Positions 7,089 to 16,106 of a stretch of DNA of 17,299 bases are shown piece by piece. Location: the NCBI GenBank assembly GCA_946482165.1, contig CAMLQS010000074.1, positions 1-17,299 of the forward strand, read 5' to 3'. This DNA is from an uncultured Verrucomicrobiota bacterium. Lineage in GTDB: Bacteria; Verrucomicrobiota; Verrucomicrobiae; Opitutales; Opitutaceae. Both the position numbers and the translations under genes were made by a program. The number at the start of each line of letters is the position of its first letter. Position 1 is the first letter of the stretch. The notes below the pieces were generated by a model. That model had not been told where the DNA came from, ran no database searches, and saw only the letters and a program-made list of their open reading frames with translations.

Positions 7089-8450
7089 CTACACCGCGTG
7101 CCGGTCCAGGTAGGCCCGGATCGCGTCGGAGGAGGCCGGCAGCTTGTGCTTCACCAGCGGCTTCGCCTTCAGCGCCTCGAGGCTCGGGTGCGTCGGCTCG
7201 ATGCCGATCGCCGAGATGATCGTCTCGGGAAACTTCGCCGGGCTCGCGGTGGCGAGCACGATGCTCGGACGCTCCTTCGAGAGCGACTTGAAGCCGCAGG
7301 CGGTGTGCGGGTCTGCGATGTAACCGTAATCCTGATACACCTGGCGGATGATGCCGGGTATCTCCGAGTCGTTCGTGCGCGAGGCGGTGAAGGTGTCGCG
7401 ATCGAAATTCTCGAAGGCGTAGGCGCCCGTCTTCTTGAAGGTCTCCATGACCTCGCGCACCTTCGCGGGATTCCGGCCCACGCTGAAGTAGAGGAATCGC
7501 TCGAAGTTGCTCGAGACCTGGATGTCCATCGAGGGCGCGAGCGACGGCGTCACCGTGGACGTGCGGTAGTCGCCTGTGGTGAACAGGCGGTGGAGGATGT
7601 CGTTCTGGTTGGTCGCGACGCGGAAGCCGTGCAGCGGCACGCCCATCTTCTGGAGCAGCCAGCCCGCGAGCACGTTGCCGAAGTTGCCGGTCGGCACGAC
7701 CCACTCGACCTCGGCGCGCACGTCGGCGGGCAGGCGGAGGTAGGCCCAGAGGTAATACACGCACTGGGCGAGGATGCGGGCGAGGTTGATGGAGTTGACC
7801 GCGCTCAGACGGTGGCGAGTGCGAAACTCCTGGTCGGCGAAGAGCTCCTTCAGCGCGGCCTGCGCGTCGTCGAAGGTGCCGGAGATCGCGAGGGCGTGGA
7901 CGTTCTCCGCGCCCGTGCACGCCATCTGGCGCTCCTGGAGCGGCGAGGTGCGACCGTCCGGATAAAGAATGAAGATGGCGGTGCCGGGCTTGCCGAGCAG
8001 GCCGTGGATGGCGGCCGAGCCGGTGTCGCCGGAAGTCGCGCCGAGGACGTTGATCGACTGGCCGCGGACCTGGCACTGGTGGCCGTAGAGGTTGCCGAGG
8101 AGCTGGAGGGCGAAGTCCTTGAACGCGAGCGTGGGGCCGTGGAAGAGCTCGAGCACGTAGGTGCGCTCGTCGAGCTTCACGACCGGCGCGATGTCGGCGT
8201 GCGAGAAGGTGGAGTAGCTCTTCGCGATCAGCGCGCGGAGCGTCTCGGCCGGGATGTCGGTCGCGAAACGCGAGAGAAACTCGAAGCAGAGCTCCGGATA
8301 CGAGAGCGGCTCGAAGCGCGCGAGATCGGCGGCGGTGAAACGCGGGAGCGCCTCGGGCAGGTAGAGACCGCCGTCCGGCGCGAGGCCGGTGGCGACGGCG
8401 TCGGAGAATCCTAGGGCGGGAGCTTGGCCGCGGGTGGAGATGAACTTCAT
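7089..8450 (-). CDS. thrC: Threonine synthase
   Basis: A 453-residue PLP enzyme that converts O-phospho-L-homoserine to L-threonine. It begins MKFISTRGQAPALGFSDAV, typical of the longer threonine synthases, with the family's LAPDGGLY motif at residues 23-30. K111 in HGPTLAFKDF is the PLP-binding lysine. ATSGDTGSAA (about 138-147) is the cofactor phosphate-binding loop. The chain looks complete, at the E. coli-like length of about 430-460 residues. It starts 17 bases after the stop of the toxin gene, with no room for a conventional separate promoter in the gap, so it is probably read from upstream on the lysC/toxin-antitoxin transcript. Confidence 0.95.
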   Translation of the reverse strand: MKFISTRGQAPALGFSDAVATGLAPDGGLYLPEALPRFTAADLARFEPLSYPELCFEFLSRFATDIPAETLRALIAKSYSTFSHADIAPVVKLDERTYVLELFHGPTLAFKDFALQLLGNLYGHQCQVRGQSINVLGATSGDTGSAAIHGLLGKPGTAIFILYPDGRTSPLQERQMACTGAENVHALAISGTFDDAQAALKELFADQEFRTRHRLSAVNSINLARILAQCVYYLWAYLRLPADVRAEVEWVVPTGNFGNVLAGWLLQKMGVPLHGFRVATNQNDILHRLFTTGDYRTSTVTPSLAPSMDIQVSSNFERFLYFSVGRNPAKVREVMETFKKTGAYAFENFDRDTFTASRTNDSEIPGIIRQVYQDYGYIADPHTACGFKSLSKERPSIVLATASPAKFPETIISAIGIEPTHPSLEALKAKPLVKHKLPASSDAIRAYLDRHAV

Positions 8451-8467
8451 AGCTGAACGAAAAGGGG

Positions 8468-8731
8468 TTAGTCGGCGGACTCAACGCGAGTAATGTTCAC
8501 CCGTCGCACCGCTTCATCGACCCAGTAATCGATAACGTGTGAGCCAACGATCAGGCTGCAAACCGGGCGCCCGTCGTCATCCAAGCGGATGTAGTCTGGT
8601 TCCCGACTGGGGTTAAGTAGCAAGGCGTCCAATTCAGCTTCGATCCGTCGGCCTTCGCGGCGAGGAAGCCCGAGCACGAATTGAAACGACCGGCGCTCCA
8701 AAAAAAGCTCATACGGACGGCGATACGTCAC
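8468..8731 (-). CDS. RelE/ParE-superfamily toxin-like protein
   Basis: An 87-residue protein. A basic N-terminal helical region (LPRREGRRIEAELDALLLNP) is followed by paired strands (DYIRLDDDGRPVCSLIVGSHVIDYWVDEAVRRVNITRVE), the layout of compact RelE/ParE-like toxins that cleave mRNA at the ribosome or poison gyrase. Which activity applies cannot be told. The start codon is GTG and overlaps the stop of the upstream antitoxin-like gene by GTGA (8728-8731), as usual for coupled toxin-antitoxin pairs. The order is antitoxin first, toxin second. Confidence 0.75.
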   Translation of the reverse strand: MTYRRPYELFLERRSFQFVLGLPRREGRRIEAELDALLLNPSREPDYIRLDDDGRPVCSLIVGSHVIDYWVDEAVRRVNITRVESAD

Positions 8732-8919
8732 GCGCGGAGTTGCTTTTTAAGCTCGGAAAATGGGACGCCCTTCCCTGCCGCCAATTCGCGATTGCGACGC
8801 GCCGTTTCCTTGCGCCAAGCAGGCGTCTCGCTGCGCAACTGAATAAGATAGAGCTGAATCTCGCGGCGCTGCCGCTGGTTCATCTTGGCGATGCGCGCTT
8901 TGACTTCTTCGACGCTCAT
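8728..8919 (-). CDS. Antitoxin-like partner of the RelE/ParE toxin
   Basis: A 63-residue, highly charged and mostly helical protein (MSVEEVKARIAKMNQRQRRE at the N-terminus, FSELKKQLRA at the C-terminus). It precedes and overlaps the toxin gene, the usual antitoxin position. I recognise no specific DNA-binding fold, so the call rests on context, size and overlap. I chose the ATG at 8919; a TTG at 8928 would add three residues. A 22-bp near-perfect palindrome just upstream (8945-8966) is a plausible autoregulatory operator. Confidence 0.65.
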   Translation of the reverse strand: MSVEEVKARIAKMNQRQRREIQLYLIQLRSETPAWRKETARRNRELAAGKGVPFSELKKQLRA

Positions 8920-8944
8920 GTCTGCCAAGATGAAGAGCGTTGGC

Positions 8945-8966
8945 GTTCCGTCAATGTTGACGGAAC
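8945..8966. promoter_or_regulatory. Palindromic operator upstream of the toxin-antitoxin pair
   Basis: GTTCCGTCAA (8945-8954) and TTGACGGAAC (8957-8966) are perfect reverse complements separated by TG. The site lies between the lysC stop (8981) and the antitoxin ATG (8919). No T-run follows on the minus strand, so it looks like a dimeric protein-binding site rather than a terminator. Binding by the antitoxin-toxin complex is inferred from common practice in such loci. Confidence 0.75.
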
Positions 8967-8980
8967 ATCAACACCGGGGC

Positions 8981-10198
8981 TCAGAGCTTCTCCAGCGCAA
9001 ACGCCTTGTGCGCGACGCGGGCGGCGTCGTCGGCCTTCGCCTTGTCTAGGACGATCGAGATCTTGATCTCGGAGGTGCTGATAAGCTGGATGTTGATTCC
9101 GGCTTCGGCGAGCGCGCTGAAGAGCGTGGCCGCGACGCCGCTGTGGGTCTTCATGCCGACGCCGACCACGGAGAGCTTCGCGATGGCGTCGTCAATCTCG
9201 ACCTGGCCGCCGCCGAGCAACGCGAAAACCGGCTCCAAGGTCTTCTTGGCCTTGTGCGTTTCGGTGCCGGGCACCGTGAAGGTGAGATTCGCCACGCCGT
9301 TGCGGCCGACGTTCTGCACGATCATGTCGACGATGATGGATGCGTCGGCAAGCGCCTTGAACACCTTGGCCGCGGTGCCGGGCTGGTCGGGGATGTTGGT
9401 GATGGTGACCTTGGCCTGGTCCTTGTCGACGGCCACGCCGCGGACGACGACTTTTTCCATGTAGGCGACTTCTTGTTTCACGATGGTTCCCGGGTTGTAG
9501 TTAAAGGAGGAGCGGACTTCGAAAACGACGTCATACTTGGCCGCGAACTCGACGGAGCGCGACTGCATGACCTTGGAGCCGGACGAGGCGAGCTCGAGCA
9601 TCTCGTCATAGGAGATCTCCTGGAGCTTCTTGGCGTCCTTCACGACGCGCGGGTCGGCGGTGTAGACGCCGTCGACATCGGTGTAGATTTCGCACTTGTC
9701 GGCCTTGAGCGCCCCGGCGAGGGCGATGGCGGTGAGGTCGGAGCCGCCGCGGCCTAGCGTGGAAATGCGGCCGTCGTCGGTGATGCCTTGAAAGCCGGCG
9801 ACGATGACCACCTTGCCAGCCTTGAGATCCGCCTCGATGGGCTTGGCGTTGATCCCTTGGATCTTCGCCTTCGTGTGGACCTTGTCCGTCACGATGCCCG
9901 CCTGCGCGCCGGTGTAGGAGACGGCCTGAACACCGATCCCGTGAAGGGCCATGGCGGTAAGCGCGATGGTCTCCTGCTCGCCGACGGCGAGGAGTTGGTC
10001 CATCTCGCGATCATCGGGGTGCTCGCATACGGCCTTGGCGCGCGCGATGAGCTCGTTGGTCACGCCGGAACGCGCGGAGACAACCACGACGATGTCGTGA
10101 CCTTCGTCGCGGTAGCCCTTGATACGGGCCGCGACCTTTTTGATGCGTTCGACATCACCGACGGAGGTGCCGCCGTATTTTTGGACGATCCGGGACAT
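8981..10198 (-). CDS. lysC: Aspartokinase (aspartate kinase) with tandem ACT domains
   Basis: A 405-residue protein that phosphorylates aspartate, the first step to lysine, threonine and methionine. The kinase domain opens with QKYGGTSVG (residues 6-14), and GRGGSDLTA (149-157) binds substrate and nucleotide. Two ACT-type domains follow, near 264-330 (DQPGTAAKVF, then VGRNGVANLTF) and 340-402 (THSGVAATLFSALAEAGINI, then STSEIKISIVL), the arrangement of lysine- or threonine-feedback-regulated enzymes. I chose the ATG at 10198 because the kinase motif starts there; the upstream frame is shadow. M247 (position 9460) lies just before the ACT region, where alpha/beta-type aspartokinases start their small subunit internally, but no SD-like site precedes it. 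Downstream on the same strand are the toxin-antitoxin pair and thrC. Confidence 0.95.
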   Translation of the reverse strand: MSRIVQKYGGTSVGDVERIKKVAARIKGYRDEGHDIVVVVSARSGVTNELIARAKAVCEHPDDREMDQLLAVGEQETIALTAMALHGIGVQAVSYTGAQAGIVTDKVHTKAKIQGINAKPIEADLKAGKVVIVAGFQGITDDGRISTLGRGGSDLTAIALAGALKADKCEIYTDVDGVYTADPRVVKDAKKLQEISYDEMLELASSGSKVMQSRSVEFAAKYDVVFEVRSSFNYNPGTIVKQEVAYMEKVVVRGVAVDKDQAKVTITNIPDQPGTAAKVFKALADASIIVDMIVQNVGRNGVANLTFTVPGTETHKAKKTLEPVFALLGGGQVEIDDAIAKLSVVGVGMKTHSGVAATLFSALAEAGINIQLISTSEIKISIVLDKAKADDAARVAHKAFALEKL

Positions 10199-10684
10199 GG
10201 TGGTTGAAGGGGTTGGAAAAGACGAAAAGGCGAAACCCAACCCGGAGAGACGCAACGACTCAAAGCAAAACTCGAAACATTCGCCTAAGGACCTGACACG
10301 GAGAAGACTCGGACGACGATAGCCGCCGCCCCGCCGCATTGAGACACCGAATTAAAGGGAGGTCCTAAAATCTCCGGCGGGGTCTGCGTTGGTAGCCAAA
10401 CGGCAGGCCGCAAGGCGGGGAGGCGGGGGTATCCTCGGAGAGGCTATCCCCGCCTCCCCAACGCCGCGGATGTCGGAATGGCTCTCAACCCGCAGGGCGA
10501 CCGGGAAATACCGCTGGGCCGGCGTTGGGTGAGCCGAGACATACCTTTCAGGTATGCCTCCGCCTCACCCGCCTTGGCCGAACCGCATTTCCCGGTCGCG
10601 CAGACCCCGCCGGAGATTTCAGGACCTCCCGGAACTCGTCGGAATAGGTCTCGCGCCATTCCGCGAATCTTCCACCGTGCGGGG
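10199..10684. other. Divergent intergenic region between lysC and the DUF3127 gene
   Basis: These 486 bases separate divergently transcribed genes and must hold promoters for both. The structured element at 10357-10630 (listed separately) fills much of it. The lysC-proximal part (10199-10356) is purine-rich on the + strand with no ORF and no convincing -35/-10 pair that I can assign. A + strand frame is open from 10478 into the DUF3127 gene, but it runs through the inverted-repeat element and is probably not translated. Confidence 0.6.
10357..10630. repeat. 274-base element with 32-bp terminal inverted repeats and nested hairpins
   Basis: The left arm 10357-10388 and right arm 10599-10630 are reverse complements at 31 of 32 positions (each starts or ends GGGAGGTCCT / AGGACCTCCC). 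Inside, a 12-bp stem pairs 10417-10428 with 10448-10459, a 13-bp stem pairs 10497-10509 with 10587-10599, and within the latter GGGTGAG (10527-10533) pairs with CTCACCC (10564-10570) and ATACC with GGTAT around a TTTCA loop. A small TTGG-TAG-CCAA hairpin follows the left arm. No transposase and no clear target duplication are seen. It may be a non-autonomous mobile palindromic element or a folded RNA. Confidence 0.85.
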
Positions 10685-11041
10685 ATGTTCGAGATTCAAG
10701 GCACCATCAAAAAAATCTTCGAGGAACAGACCTTCGGCAGCGGCTTCAACAAGCGCGAGTTCGTGCTCACCATCGAGTCCGGGCGCTTCCCACAGGACAT
10801 CAAGTTCGAGTGCGTGAAGGACAAGGTCGGGCTCGTCGCCACGCTAAAGCCAGGCGCCAAGGTGAAGGTCTCCTTCGACCTTCGCGGCCGCGAGTGGAAG
10901 GAAAGCTACTTCGTGAACCTCAATGCGTGGAAAATCGAGCCGGTCGGCGGCGGCAAGGACGAGGCTCCGGGCGCGGAGGACGACGGCGCGCCGCTCCCCG
11001 AAGAGCCCGGCCGGTCGGTGGATGACGACGTGCCGTTCTGA
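10685..11041 (+). CDS. DUF3127 protein with an SSB-like acidic C-terminal tail
   Basis: A 118-residue protein. Residues about 1-88 match the DUF3127 pattern ([20 protein letters not shown], then [37 protein letters not shown] and NLNAWKIEP). A disordered acidic stretch ends in DDDVPF, nearly the DDDIPF tip by which bacterial single-stranded-DNA-binding protein recruits partner enzymes. This supports a nucleic-acid-binding, OB-fold-like role in the cytoplasm, though the family has no firmly assigned function. The ATG at 10685 was chosen because the domain begins there; the frame is open upstream through the repeat element. The next + strand gene begins 95 bases later. Confidence 0.85.
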   Translation: MFEIQGTIKKIFEEQTFGSGFNKREFVLTIESGRFPQDIKFECVKDKVGLVATLKPGAKVKVSFDLRGREWKESYFVNLNAWKIEPVGGGKDEAPGAEDDGAPLPEEPGRSVDDDVPF

Positions 11042-11136
11042 GAAATTTCTTTTGCGATTCCGACCAGCCAGCCGACTCGCTCTCGGCCATTTTTGCCCTG
11101 TTCTCCGGCTTGGTTTCGGTAAATCACTCGTTGCGT

Positions 11137-13386
11137 ATGAACTTGAACGAAGCCGCCAGACTGCTCGGCCTTTCGCTCGATGTGAGCGCCGAAATGCTGG
11201 ACGAGCGTCTGGCCGCCTTGGAGCAAAATCTCAAGGGCAGGATCGAGGCCGCCTCCTCCAATTCCGTAAAGGAGAAGCACCGCGCCGCTCTCGTCCAGAT
11301 ACGGGCTGCCGGAGAGCTCTTCAGACTTTTGCTGGAGGTCAACAAGGGCGGGACTCAGCCAGTCTCCTCCGCGACGTCCGACGCCATGGCGGATGCCCCC
11401 GCAGCCCCTGCGGCGCCCGTGCCGGAAACGCTCTCGCCCACCCTTGACGTTCCGCCGTCTCCCGCTCCCGCGCCTGCCGTGTTCGCCTCCGCAGAGGTCG
11501 CTCCACCGGTTGCTCCGGCTCCTCTTCGTGGTCGGAGGGGCACCGGCGTGCGCATCCTCGTCGCACTGGTTGTTTTAATCGTCGGCGGGGTTGGGGCTGG
11601 GCTCCTGATAACTCGACAAAAGAACGAAGCGCGCCTGTCGGACGTGATCGGCCACCTCGACCAACAGCTCCGCTCCGCACAGGCCCGGTGGGCCGGTCTC
11701 GAAGTTGAACTCGCGACCGCCGACCAACAGCTCGCCGACCACCGAACCGCAGTTGACGGCAATCCTCTCCTCACGAGTAAACCCGCCTTGGCCGAGAGCG
11801 AGGCTCGCGCCCGCGCGTTGGGCGATTTCATCGCGTGGTATCGTCCCTTGTTAAAAGAACGCGCCGCCGGTCCGCTTCTCGATGAGCTCACACGGGCGAT
11901 CTCCGCCAAGGACCTCGCGGAGGCGTCTCGGATCGAGCCCAAGCTCCGCGCGCTTCTCGATCTCACCGAAACGGAACTGACCCAGAATAAACCGCGCCTG
12001 CTCGCAGTGGGGCGTCCGCTCGACATCGTCTCCGAACCCGCCGGCCTGCGCTACGTCTTGACCGATGCCTACGGGCGGGTGGTCGAAGGCGCGACTCCGG
12101 CCAGCGTCGAGGTCCCGTGGGGACTCGCTTCGGTGTCGATCACGGCCCCGGACTCGGCCTGGAGCGATTGGCGGCGCGAATTTACGGTGACCCGCGAGAC
12201 CGCCGTCGAACTGAAAGCCGTTTTTGCGCGCACCACGGTTCTCGTGACCTCCGCTCCTCCGGGGCTCGCCTACGAGCTGCGCCGCCCCGGCGCGAGCGTC
12301 CCCCTGTTCCGCGGCGTCACCCCCGCGTCCCTTGACGACGTTCCCACCGGGCCGGTCGCTCTTCGGGTTTCCCGCCCCGGCTGGCCGGACGAGGAGAAAA
12401 CGGCCGAAATCCCGGCCACGCCCGCCACCCTTTCCGTCGAGTTTCTCCCGGGCTCGCTTAGTCTCGTCTCGGAGCCTGCGGGAGCCGAGGTGTCGCAGAA
12501 TGGCAAGTCGCTCGGGCGCGCTCCCCTGAACCTGCGGGACCTCGTTCCGGGCGACCACGAGTTTGCCATGAGGCTCGCAGGGTATGAAACCGGCCTCGTG
12601 CGCGCCCAGGTCAAGTCCGGGGCCGTGGTCGAGGCGAAAGTGGAGCTCATCCGCTCGCCTGTCCTGGAAAAAGGCCAGCCTTACACTGTATCCAAAATCG
12701 GGATGCGCTTAATGCCGGTGCGCGCCGGACGGTTCCTGATGGGCAGCGATAAAAAACATTCGTTGCGTCGCGAAGACGAATTTCAGCACGAGGTCGTGAT
12801 CAGCCGCGATTACTGGCTTGGACGCTTTGAGGTCACGCGGGCTGAATGGAGCCTGGTCATGAATTCCGTCGAGCCCGGGCCCGTCGATCCGCGGCTCCCC
12901 GTCACCGGAGTTTCCTGGGAGGATGCGATGGCCTTCTGCCGAACGCTCACCGAGCTCGAGCGGGCCTCGGGCCGTCTGCCCGAAGGTTACATCTATACCC
13001 TGCCGACCGAAGCGCAGTGGGAATATGCATGCCGCGCGGGAGGCCAGGCGGATTTTCCCGACGAGGGATCACTTGATGAATTGGGCTGGTTTCAACTAAA
13101 CAGCGGCGGGCGTTTGCACCCCGTCGGGGAGAAACGGCCCAACGCGTGGGGTTTCCATGATATGCTCGGGAATGCCTCGGAATGGTGCTCGGACTGGTTT
13201 CAACCCTACGAGATCGGCGATATCACCGATCCCGAGGGGGCGTCGGCTGGGAGTCGGCGGGTCGTTCGCGGTAGTGACTGGGGGAGCCTGGCCTCTGGTA
13301 TGCGCTCGGCGAGTCGCCAGAATGAGGCGCCCACCGACCATTCAGACAGCCTCGGGTTTCGCGTGGCGTTGAACCGCGAAAAGTAG
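11137..13386 (+). CDS. Membrane protein with PEGA-like repeats and a cysteine-less FGE-sulfatase-like domain
   Basis: A 749-residue protein. Residues 1-70 form a small helical domain (LNEAARLLGLSLDVS, faintly J-domain-like). A Pro/Ala linker (80-130) leads to one transmembrane helix (about 137-159) and a helical, coiled-coil-like region (165-285). Three PEGA-like beta repeats follow (about 294-364, 366-437, 440-505), the last clearest (LVSEPAGAEVSQNGKSLGRAPL). Residues 517-746 form an FGE-sulfatase/SUMF1-type domain: GRFLMGS, VTGVSWEDAMAFC, LPTEAQWEYACRAGG, GFHDMLGNASEWCSDW and LGFRVAL. The segment where true formylglycine-generating enzymes carry the catalytic cysteine pair reads RGSDWGSLASG, without cysteine, so enzymatic oxidation is unlikely and a binding or structural role is more plausible. 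The C-terminal half should lie outside the inner membrane. I chose the ATG at 11137; an in-frame TTG at 11110 would add nine residues. Confidence 0.85.
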   Translation: MNLNEAARLLGLSLDVSAEMLDERLAALEQNLKGRIEAASSNSVKEKHRAALVQIRAAGELFRLLLEVNKGGTQPVSSATSDAMADAPAAPAAPVPETLSPTLDVPPSPAPAPAVFASAEVAPPVAPAPLRGRRGTGVRILVALVVLIVGGVGAGLLITRQKNEARLSDVIGHLDQQLRSAQARWAGLEVELATADQQLADHRTAVDGNPLLTSKPALAESEARARALGDFIAWYRPLLKERAAGPLLDELTRAISAKDLAEASRIEPKLRALLDLTETELTQNKPRLLAVGRPLDIVSEPAGLRYVLTDAYGRVVEGATPASVEVPWGLASVSITAPDSAWSDWRREFTVTRETAVELKAVFARTTVLVTSAPPGLAYELRRPGASVPLFRGVTPASLDDVPTGPVALRVSRPGWPDEEKTAEIPATPATLSVEFLPGSLSLVSEPAGAEVSQNGKSLGRAPLNLRDLVPGDHEFAMRLAGYETGLVRAQVKSGAVVEAKVELIRSPVLEKGQPYTVSKIGMRLMPVRAGRFLMGSDKKHSLRREDEFQHEVVISRDYWLGRFEVTRAEWSLVMNSVEPGPVDPRLPVTGVSWEDAMAFCRTLTELERASGRLPEGYIYTLPTEAQWEYACRAGGQADFPDEGSLDELGWFQLNSGGRLHPVGEKRPNAWGFHDMLGNASEWCSDWFQPYEIGDITDPEGASAGSRRVVRGSDWGSLASGMRSASRQNEAPTDHSDSLGFRVALNREK

Positions 13387-13405
13387 CCGCTATAAAAGTA
13401 GTCGG

Positions 13406-13565
13406 TCGGGAGTAAGCGAAGCGCGGGCTGCGGACGACGAAGGCGCCGCCGAAGGTGAGCGAGACGGTGCAGCACGAAGACGGGCCGTTCTGAGGATCGC
13501 CCGCACCCGAAACGGCTCCGCCGTTCCGCTAGGTAGAGGAAACGCGGAGCGCTTTCGCTCAGCGC

Positions 13566-13575
<10 letters not shown>
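13406..13575. repeat. 13-bp inverted repeat flanking the convergent intergenic region
   Basis: TCGGGAGTAAGCG (13406-13418) recurs as its exact reverse complement at 13563-13575. The right copy contains the last codons and TAA stop of the helicase gene. Between the copies lies non-coding sequence with a small hairpin (AACGGC-TCC-GCCGTT, 13511-13525). Near the arms, GCGAAGCGC and the related GCGAAAGCGC extend the similarity imperfectly. It may be a termination or mRNA-end structure for two convergent genes, or a remnant element. No poly-T terminator is seen. Confidence 0.7.

Positions 13576-16102
<2,527 letters not shown>

Positions 16103-16106
<4 letters not shown>

Noticed and set aside
7077..8414. 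A 445-residue + strand open frame opposite thrC
   Set aside because: It has Glu/Arg/Val-rich antisense composition and no recognisable motif, while thrC on the other strand is unambiguous.
6988..8484. A 500-residue N-terminal extension of the DUF3574 lipoprotein frame
   Set aside because: It is Arg/Pro-rich, overlaps thrC in another frame and would bury the lipoprotein signal peptide in mid-protein.
8945..8966. Reading the palindrome as the lysC terminator
   Set aside because: No T-run follows on the minus strand, and the symmetric, short-spaced arms fit an operator better.
10444..10659. A 71-residue minus-strand ORF inside the nested inverted-repeat element
   Set aside because: It lies almost wholly in palindromic DNA, is Arg/Ser-rich and has no domain. 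It is more likely a chance frame in a repeat, though a search for dispersed copies would settle it.
10478..10684. An N-terminal extension of the DUF3127 protein through the inverted-repeat element
   Set aside because: The domain starts naturally at 10685, and the extension runs through hairpin sequence with biased, unrelated composition.
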